Source of the DNA: Alphaproteobacteria bacterium HGW-Alphaproteobacteria-6
GTDB lineage: Bacteria; Pseudomonadota; Alphaproteobacteria; Rhodobacterales; Rhodobacteraceae
Direction of reading: 5' to 3'
Assembly (NCBI GenBank): GCA_002841115.1
Contig: PHEC01000016.1
Coordinates: 1 to 32,816 of the forward strand
DNA length: 32,816 bases
The notes under the pieces are model-generated. The model did no database searches, had not been told where the DNA came from, and saw only the letters and a list, made by a program, of their open reading frames with translations. A program made the translations under genes and the position numbers. Shown here one piece after another: positions 26,106 through 32,816 of the stretch. Position 1 is the first letter of the stretch; every line of letters starts with the position of its first letter.

Positions 26106-26492
26106 TCAGATCGCCTCGACCGCCTTCGCCAGAAGGTCGCGGACCTGGCCCGCGACGGCCGTCAGTTCGGCGTTCTCGATCGCCTGCATGGATGCCACCG
26201 GGTCGATCGCGCTGACCTCGACGCCCCCCGCGACCTCGCGCAAGATGACGTTGCAGGGCAACATCGCACCAACCCGCGGCTCGATCCCGATCGCCTGATG
26301 CGCCATCTTCGGGTTGCAGGCGCCAAGGATGCGATAGGCCGGCATCTCGACATCGAGCTTCTTCTTCATCGTCGCCTTGACATCGATCTCGGTCAGGATG
26401 CCGAAGCCATGATCCGCCAGCGCCTTGCGCGTTCGGGCGTCGATGTCGTCGATACCTGCGTCGGAGATCATTCGATTGATCGTGTAGGCCAT
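26106..26492 (-). CDS. DUF302 domain protein
   Basis: A 128-residue cytosolic protein with the DUF302 pattern: ALADHGFGILTEIDVKATMKKKL, YRILGACNPKMAHQAI and LPCNVILREV. DUF302 proteins often accompany copper, sulfur or multicopper oxidase genes; the biochemical role is unknown. The conserved Cys residues in GACNP and LPCNV could bind copper or take part in redox chemistry. The ATG at 26492 follows GAAGGA by about eight bases; an upstream GTG-type start at 26513 would overlap the preceding small gene. Confidence 0.88.
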   Translation of the reverse strand: MAYTINRMISDAGIDDIDARTRKALADHGFGILTEIDVKATMKKKLDVEMPAYRILGACNPKMAHQAIGIEPRVGAMLPCNVILREVAGGVEVSAIDPVASMQAIENAELTAVAGQVRDLLAKAVEAI

Positions 26493-26509
26493 TGCGAGGT
26501 CCTTCTCTT

Positions 26510-26638
26510 TCACTTGCGCAGATACTTGATCAGCGCCGCGATGGCCAAGACCACCAGCGCGAGGACCAGCAGGCCGAAAAGCCAGCCGAACCCCATGCCA
26601 AAACCCATGCCGTTGCCCATTGCGTCCCAGTTCATCAT
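26510..26638 (-). CDS. 42-residue membrane peptide, Gly/Met-rich N-terminus
   Basis: A short frame reading MMNWDAMGNGMGFGMGFGW and then one hydrophobic segment (LFGLLVLALVVLAIAALI) ending in the positive tail KYLRK. It has a consensus ribosome site AGGAGG five bases before the first ATG, and its stop is only 17 bases before the DUF302 start, so it is a genuine operon member. The Met- and Gly-rich face could bind Cu(I) at the membrane. Similar SHOCT-less mini membrane proteins occur in copper and multicopper oxidase operons. Confidence 0.75.
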   Translation of the reverse strand: MMNWDAMGNGMGFGMGFGWLFGLLVLALVVLAIAALIKYLRK

Positions 26639-26773
26639 CCGATCCTCCTGAATTGCGGGTTGTCGTGATTGCCTATCGCTCGAGCCTTTTGCGATTGCCG
26701 GAACCGGGGCGCAGGGCCGGGCGAGAGCGGGTTGGAACGGGGCGCGCCGGGTCCGGGCGCCCCGTCCCCGTGG

Positions 26774-28258
<1,485 letters not shown>

Positions 28259-28330
28259 GGTCGTCTCCCCGGGACATCCGTCCCGTGCATCAAGGCCGAT
28301 GGAACGCCGCGGGCGTCGGCCCGGGCGCGA

Positions 28331-28687
28331 TCAGAGGAGACGGAGCATCGGCGGCCGTTCGGCCAGATCGGGCGCGCGGCCAGCATGGACCGCAGCCGCG
28401 GGCAGGTCATGGCCAGCGGGGTGGTGCGCCCGTCCGGCGCCTTCGCCCGGCGCCGCAAGAACCGCCGAAAGGCCGGTGCAGACCGACTTGCACAGCCCGG
28501 CCTCGGTCGCGCCGCAGTCGGGGCGGCCACCACAATCGGGCACGCCGGCATCCGGCGCCGGCATCATCGCGCCGGCATGGACAGCGTGATCCTGCCCGAC
28601 CGCCATCCGCGCGGCATGCGCCGAGGTCATCGTGGTGACCATGGCGATCGCAAGGACGGCAAGCATGATGACGATGCGGCGGATCAT
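28331..28687 (-). CDS. Small secreted His/Cys-containing protein, first gene of the copper cluster
   Basis: A 118-residue protein with an N-terminal hydrophobic signal or anchor (MIRRIVIMLAVLAIAMV, cleavage near SAHA). The mature part carries His and Cys in loose spacing (GQDHAVHAG, VPDCGGRPDCGATEAGLCKSVC, AHHPAGHD), suited to metal binding. Similar short proteins stand before multicopper oxidase genes in other copper clusters. The start at 28687 is chosen over 28723 because the signal follows it directly. Not a recognised named family. Confidence 0.65.
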   Translation of the reverse strand: MIRRIVIMLAVLAIAMVTTMTSAHAARMAVGQDHAVHAGAMMPAPDAGVPDCGGRPDCGATEAGLCKSVCTGLSAVLAAPGEGAGRAHHPAGHDLPAAAVHAGRAPDLAERPPMLRLL

Positions 28688-28804
28688 GCACCGAAGATAG
28701 GCATTGCGCGCGGGAATGTCCATTGCCGCCGCCGGCGCTTTTCCGGCAGGATGTCATATCGGCAGGGTGCCGGTGATCTTCCGACCCGACCGGAGAGACA
28801 GGGC

Positions 28805-29263
28805 TTGAAGACGGACCTTCGCATCGCCGGCCGGGCCGGAGTGCCGGCCGGCGCGCTGGCGCTGGCGCTCGTCGCCGGATGGTGGCTTGTCCGGCCTGCA
28901 TCCACCACCCCGTCCGCCGGCGTCATCGCGCAGGGGCGGCAGGTCTATGCGGATCACTGCGCCGCCTGCCACGGCGCCGATCTTGAAGGGCAGGCCGACT
29001 GGCGCTCGCCGCTGGCTTCGGGGCGGCTGCCGGCGCCGCCGCATGACGCGACCGGCCACAGCTGGCACCATCCCGACGATGTGCTGGCGCGCATCATCAG
29101 GGACGGCACCGCCGCCGTCGTCGGTGGCGGATACCAGAGCGACATGCCGGGCTTTGCCGACAGGCTGGACGAGGCCGCGATCGGCGCGGTCCTTGCCTAT
29201 ATCAAAAGCACCTGGCCAGAGCGCGAGCGGCGCTACCAGGAAAGGGCATCGCAGGGGAACTAG
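28805..29263 (+). CDS. Membrane-anchored c-type cytochrome
   Basis: A 152-residue class I cytochrome c. The N-terminal membrane anchor (about 8-29, rich in Ala/Leu/Trp) is uncleaved in appearance. Haem attachment is CAACH (52-56) and the distal ligand is probably Met114 in DMPGF. It starts with TTG at 28805 behind GGAGAGAC; the long upstream open frame is a shadow of the copper genes. It is transcribed divergently from the copper cluster, with about 117 bases between. It could accept electrons in copper-dependent oxidation or pass them to an oxidase. The repeat copy 2 starts right at its stop codon. Confidence 0.85.
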   Translation: MKTDLRIAGRAGVPAGALALALVAGWWLVRPASTTPSAGVIAQGRQVYADHCAACHGADLEGQADWRSPLASGRLPAPPHDATGHSWHHPDDVLARIIRDGTAAVVGGGYQSDMPGFADRLDEAAIGAVLAYIKSTWPERERRYQERASQGN

Positions 29264-29574
29264 GGTCTGTTGAAAAAGCCAGGCCTCCAGCCGTTTTCAA
29301 CCTTGAGATCGGAAACCTGTTCCTCGCCACGCTTCCCACAATCCCGGGCCCGGGCGACCAGCCCGGGCCGCGCCCGACCCTCCCGGCGGGAGGGCGCATG
29401 GCAATGTCGAAAATAGCGCAACGGTTTGAGTGATCTGGCTGCCATAAAGCACCGTAGCCCCGGCGTGCCAAAGCGCCCCCCCAGGGTCGTGCGCGCCCCT
29501 CGGTGCCAAGATCAGTAGGGCAGGAAAGTTTCCCCGCCAGACACTGGCCGAGTTCCTTTTCCAGCAGCCTGCCA
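29264..29574 (+). repeat. Interspersed ~320-bp repeat, copy 2
   Basis: Same family as copy 1 and in the same orientation. It shares CCTTGAGATCGGAAACCTG, the hairpin CCCGGGCGACCAGCCCGGG, the GC-rich stem and ATAAAGCACCG. Ends read GTCTGTTGAAAAAG at the left and the complement of GCTGCTGGAAAAG at the right. It begins directly after the cytochrome c stop and ends about 45 bases before the suhB stop, so its hairpins could act as terminator for both genes. Confidence 0.85.
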
Positions 29575-29619
29575 GGGGCGATCGCCGCGCCCGCCATGTC
29601 CGCGACGCGGGTCGGGCCT

Positions 29620-30414
29620 TCAGTCCCAGGCGCCGAGGGCCAGCCCGCGCATTGCGTCAAAGACCGCCGGCGCGCCGGCCAGGACCCGGGCGCCGACCTG
29701 CATCGCCCGGTCGGCCTCGACCGGCTCGACCCGGCCGCCGGCCTCGGTGACGATCAGGTGGCCGGCAAGGAAATCCCAGCCGTTCATGTGCTCCTCGGCA
29801 TAGCCGAGGATACGCCCGCTGGCGACATAGGCCAGCGACAGCCCGCCCGATCCGTTGCGCCAGAAGACGGTGCCGGCATCAATGGCCAGCCCGACCAGTC
29901 GCTTGATCCCCTCGGCGCCGGTGCGCCCGGAAAAGCCGACCCCGATCGAGCCCTCGGTCAGCCGGGTCTTGGCCGAACATCGCGCCGGTCGGTCGTTCAG
30001 AAACGCGCCGCCGCCGAGGCTCGCGTGATGCATCTCGTCCAGCACCGGGTCATGGACGACGCCGATCACCACCCGGCCCTGATGGACGCAGGCGATGATC
30101 ACGCACCATTGCGCGATGCCGTTGATGAAATTCGTGGTCCCGTCGATCGGGTCGATCACCCAGGTATAGCCGCTGGTCCCGGAGCTCGGCGCGCCTTCCT
30201 CGCCAAGGATCGCATCGTCGGGAAAGGCCTCGGCCAGGCGCTTGCGCACCAGGATCTCGACGTTCCTGTCGGCCTCCGAGACGAAATCCTGATGGCCCTT
30301 GGTCTCGATCGTCAGCCGGTCCCAGCCGCGGAAATACTCAAGCGCCAGCGCCCCGGCCTCGGCGGCGATGCGGCGGGCGGCCGCGTAGCGGGCGGCGGGT
30401 TCGGATGCGGACAT
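29620..30414 (-). CDS. suhB: Inositol monophosphatase family protein (SuhB-like)
   Basis: A 264-residue Mg-dependent phosphatase. The metal motifs are GEEG near residue 70, DPIDGTTNF (around 90-98) and WDFLAGHLIVTEAGG near 215. It hydrolyses inositol-1-phosphate or related sugar phosphates, and in some bacteria SuhB assists rRNA transcription. The start is set at the ATG at 30414: the upstream in-frame extension to 30837 is the translated repeat copy 3 and not part of the protein. The gene sits between two inverted repeat copies. Confidence 0.92.
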   Translation of the reverse strand: MSASEPAARYAAARRIAAEAGALALEYFRGWDRLTIETKGHQDFVSEADRNVEILVRKRLAEAFPDDAILGEEGAPSSGTSGYTWVIDPIDGTTNFINGIAQWCVIIACVHQGRVVIGVVHDPVLDEMHHASLGGGAFLNDRPARCSAKTRLTEGSIGVGFSGRTGAEGIKRLVGLAIDAGTVFWRNGSGGLSLAYVASGRILGYAEEHMNGWDFLAGHLIVTEAGGRVEPVEADRAMQVGARVLAGAPAVFDAMRGLALGAWD

Positions 30415-30502
30415 CGGGCAGGCTCCTCGTGGCGGGGCCGGGTGGCGGGGTCGGCCGGACAGTATCAGGGCTGGCGGCGGGCGAAAGGGGCGGGCGATGG
30501 AT

Positions 30503-30826
30503 ATCTTGCACGCTGCTGACGAAGGACTTCGCGCAGTGCCTGGCGAGGAACCATTTCCTGTCCCGCCATCCGATCCCGGCGCCGAGGGACGCGCCCGACC
30601 CTCGGGGGGCGCCTTGCTACGCCGGGGCTGCGGCGCTTTATCGCAGCCAGGCCCTTCCGAGCGCTGTGCTATTTCCGACGGTGCCATGCGCCCTCCCGCC
30701 GGGAGGGTCGGGCGTGGCCCGGGCTGGTCGCCCGGACCCGGGATTGTGGGGGGCGTGGTGACGCATGGTTTTCCGATCTCAGGGTTGAAAACGGGGTGGA
30801 GGCGTGGCTTGTCAGCAGCCAGATAG
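30503..30826 (-). repeat. Interspersed ~320-bp repeat, copy 3, inverted
   Basis: Read on the minus strand it matches copies 1 and 2 along nearly the whole length, including GAGATCGGAAAACC, CCGGGCGACCAGCCCGGG, CCCTCCCGGCGGGAGGGCG and the conserved ATAAAGC. The ends are GGCTGCTGACAAG (minus-strand left end) and the complement of GCTGCTGACGAAG. It lies between suhB and lipA in opposite orientation to copy 2. In the upstream direction it supplies an in-frame leader to suhB that can mislead start prediction. Confidence 0.85.
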
Positions 30827-30881
30827 CGCCGCGACAAGGCCGCGCCGGCGGTAGACGTGGCCCCAGGGCCCGGCCCCCGGA

Positions 30882-31832
30882 TCAGCCCCGGCCCAGACGC
30901 TCCAGCCGGGCCGCCCTGAGGCGGGCGAAATCGGCGCCGGCATGGTAGGAGGATCGCGTCAGCGGGGTTGCCGAGACCATCAGGAAGCCCTTGCCATAGG
31001 CGGCCTTCTCGTAGCCGGCGAATTCCTCGGGCGGCACGAAGCGGTCGACCCGGTGATGCTTGGGCGTCGGTTGCAGATACTGGCCGATGGTCAGAAAGTC
31101 GATGTCGGCGGCGCGCATGTCGTCCATCACCTGGCGCACCGCCGGCGCGTCCTCGCCCAGCCCGACCATGATGCCCGACTTGGTGAACATCGCCGGGTCA
31201 AGCTCCTTGACCCGCTGCAAGAGGCGCAGCGAATGGAAATAGCGCGCGCCGGGGCGCACCGAGGGATACAGCCCCGGCACCGTCTCGAGGTTGTGGTTGA
31301 AGACATCGGGGCGGGCTTCGACCACGGTTTCAAGGGCGCTGTCGGGACATTTCAGGAAATCCGGGGTCAGCACCTCGATCGTGGTTTCCGGGGCGCGGTG
31401 GCGGATCGCCCGGATGGTCTGGGCAAAATGCTCGGCGCCGCCGTCGGTCAGGTCATCGCGGTCGACCGAGGTCACCACGACATGTTTCAGCCCCAGCGTC
31501 TCGACCGCATGGGCGACACGGCCCGGCTCGAAGGCATCGAGCGTGTCGGGCCGCCCGGTGGCGATGTTGCAGAACGAACAGCCGCGGGTGCAGATCTCGC
31601 CCATGATCATCATGGTGGCGTGGCCCTGGCTCCAGCATTCGCCGACATTGGGGCAGCCGGCCTCTTCGCAGACCGTCACCAGCCGGTTGTCGCGCAGGAT
31701 GTCGCGGGTCGCCTTGTAGCCTTCCGAGGTCGGCGCCTTGACCCGGATCCAGGCCGGCTTCTTCGGCTGGGCCTGATCGGGGCGATGGGCCTTCTCGGGG
31801 TGGCGCTGGTCGGGCAGAGTGATGTCGCGCAC
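30882..31832 (-). CDS. lipA: Lipoyl synthase LipA
   Basis: A 316-residue radical-SAM enzyme that inserts two sulfur atoms into the octanoyl group of lipoyl proteins. The auxiliary cluster motif [12 protein letters not shown] and the radical-SAM motif CTRGCSFC are both present, as is the C-terminal RSSY that provides the extra cluster ligand. The GTG at 31832 (start [18 protein letters not shown]) agrees with alphaproteobacterial LipA starts; the upstream extension to 31928 is not supported. Core gene, so this part is chromosomal backbone. Confidence 0.96.
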   Translation of the reverse strand: MRDITLPDQRHPEKAHRPDQAQPKKPAWIRVKAPTSEGYKATRDILRDNRLVTVCEEAGCPNVGECWSQGHATMMIMGEICTRGCSFCNIATGRPDTLDAFEPGRVAHAVETLGLKHVVVTSVDRDDLTDGGAEHFAQTIRAIRHRAPETTIEVLTPDFLKCPDSALETVVEARPDVFNHNLETVPGLYPSVRPGARYFHSLRLLQRVKELDPAMFTKSGIMVGLGEDAPAVRQVMDDMRAADIDFLTIGQYLQPTPKHHRVDRFVPPEEFAGYEKAAYGKGFLMVSATPLTRSSYHAGADFARLRAARLERLGRG

Positions 31833-31945
31833 GGAATTTTCCCACTTCGCGGTCGGTTCCTTGGCAGATAAGCCTTTCCCGGCGCGAAGGCAACGCGGCA
31901 GGGCGCCTTGCGTGCCGGGACCGTGCAATCGGACGAGGGAGTATC

Positions 31946-32632
31946 ATGGCCAGGAAACTGACGGCGGAGGTGATCGGCACCTTCATTCTGGTGTTCTTCG
32001 GGGTAGGATCGGCGGTGCTGATGGGCGCGCAGATCGGCATGCTCGGCATCGCGCTGGCCTTCGGTCTCGCGATCGTCGCGGCGGCCTACGGGCTTGGCGC
32101 GATATCGGGGGCGCATCTCAACCCGGCGGTGTCGCTGGGCATGGTGACGGCCGGCCGGATGCCGGCGGGCGAATTCATCGGCTATGCGCTGGCACAGGTC
32201 GCGGGTGCGGTTCTGGGCGCGCTCAGCATCTATCTGATCGCCAGCGGCCGGGCGGGCTATGACATCGCGGTCGACGGGCTTGGCCAGAACGGCTATGGCG
32301 CCGGCTATCTCGGCGAATACCGGGTGGGCGCGGCACTGATCTTCGAGACCGTCGCGACCTTTGTCTTCGTCACCGTGATCCTTGGCGCCACCGGGCCGGG
32401 CAGCGTTGCGGGCTTTGCCGGGCTGGCGATCGGCCTGACCCTGGCCGGGATCCATCTGGTCGGCATCAATGTCACCGGGGTTTCGGTCAACCCGGCGCGT
32501 TCGGTCGGGCCGGCGCTCTTCGTCGGCGGCAGGGCGCTGGCCGATCTGTGGCTTTTCATCCTGGCGCCGCTGGCCGGGGGGGCGCTGGCCGGTCTTGTCC
32601 ATGGCACCGGCGCGACCCGCGCCGGGGACTGA
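31946..32632 (+). CDS. aqpZ: Aquaporin Z
   Basis: A 228-residue six-helix water channel. Both NPA boxes are visible (SGAHLNPAVS and GVSVNPARS), and the selectivity filter keeps His in LAGIHLVG, Thr in NVTG and Arg in NPARS, with the AqpZ-like Phe in ALAFGL. The loop IASGRAGYD is also AqpZ-like. The gene is divergent from lipA, with a GAGGGAG-type ribosome site ahead of the ATG at 31946. The wide agreement with E. coli AqpZ favours water over glycerol. Confidence 0.96.
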   Translation: MARKLTAEVIGTFILVFFGVGSAVLMGAQIGMLGIALAFGLAIVAAAYGLGAISGAHLNPAVSLGMVTAGRMPAGEFIGYALAQVAGAVLGALSIYLIASGRAGYDIAVDGLGQNGYGAGYLGEYRVGAALIFETVATFVFVTVILGATGPGSVAGFAGLAIGLTLAGIHLVGINVTGVSVNPARSVGPALFVGGRALADLWLFILAPLAGGALAGLVHGTGATRAGD

Positions 32633-32648
32633 GGCGGCAACCGGCCGG

Positions 32649-32778
32649 CCTGGCAAGCCGCCGAAAAAGTCACGCATCCAGCCGTTTTCACCCTTGAGAT
32701 CGGAGAACCGTTCCGCGCCACGCTTTCCAAAAGCTCTGGCCCGGGCGACCAGCCCGGGCCGCGCCCTCCCCGCCGGGC
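32649..32778 (+). repeat. Interspersed repeat, copy 4, truncated
   Basis: The left end GCCGCCGAAAAAGTCACGC and the following CCTTGAGATCGGAG and GGGCGACCAGCCCGGGCC match copy 1. The homology stops in the GC-rich stem around 32778, after which unrelated sequence begins (TATCAGATTCACACATC). The break may be a deletion or an insertion boundary; the window ends 38 bases later, so the right part cannot be followed. Confidence 0.75.
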
Positions 32779-32816
32779 TATCAGATTCACACATCTCGGT
32801 TGCGTCGCTGGATCAT

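Overview
The window reads as chromosome of a GC-rich alphaproteobacterium, most likely a Rhodobacterales (Paracoccaceae-type) organism. The support is the style of lipA, aqpZ and suhB, the fused-permease ABC cassette, the [3Fe-4S] ferredoxin/P450 set and the tRNA-Val. Genus cannot be fixed from the sequence alone.

Left edge (1-296): nested insertion-sequence debris. The end of an IS3-family element (1-95) lies inside the N-terminal part of an IS66-type tnpA (96-248), and the IS66 end itself seems to cut the 3' end of a TPR gene. Positions 280-4039 (minus strand) hold a glutamine-synthetase-like ligase, livG, livF and the TPR protein. No livH, livM or livK is present.

Positions 4307-16820 (plus strand) are the main point of interest: one long, tightly packed operon behind a GntR/FCD regulator. 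Its order is a B12-binding mutase subunit, a PaaK-type acyl-CoA ligase, a MeaB-type G-protein chaperone, a mutase large subunit, an enoyl-CoA hydratase, an SDR dehydrogenase, a TrxR-like ferredoxin-NADP reductase, a 7Fe ferredoxin, a cytochrome P450, a [3Fe-4S] ferredoxin, a second FAD ferredoxin reductase, an unknown 95-aa protein and a tandem hexapeptide-repeat protein. The mutase is closest in design to 2-hydroxyisobutyryl-CoA mutase. It keeps the diagnostic Asp (here Asp120) but has Val93 where the characterised enzyme has Ile90. I infer that the P450 hydroxylates or demethylates a branched compound, the ligase makes the CoA thioester, the mutase rearranges the carbon skeleton to a linear 3-hydroxyacyl-CoA, and the hydratase and SDR pass it to central metabolism. 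The diverging glutamine synthetase may add a gamma-glutamyl step for an amine substrate. The substrate is unknown.

Positions 16821-17810 hold the first copy of a ~320-bp interspersed repeat, a small membrane protein and tRNA-Val(UAC). GC content is visibly higher to the right of this point, so the catabolic block may be an acquired island. Positions 17953-22297 encode a three-gene ABC importer of the AfuA/FbpA class. Positions 22528-28687 (minus strand) form a copper-handling cluster (DUF411, CopA-type ATPase, VTT membrane protein, DUF302, a 42-aa membrane peptide, multicopper oxidase, small Cys/His protein), with a membrane cytochrome c divergent from it. Positions 29264-32816 carry suhB between two inverted copies of the repeat, then lipA, aqpZ and a truncated fourth repeat copy.
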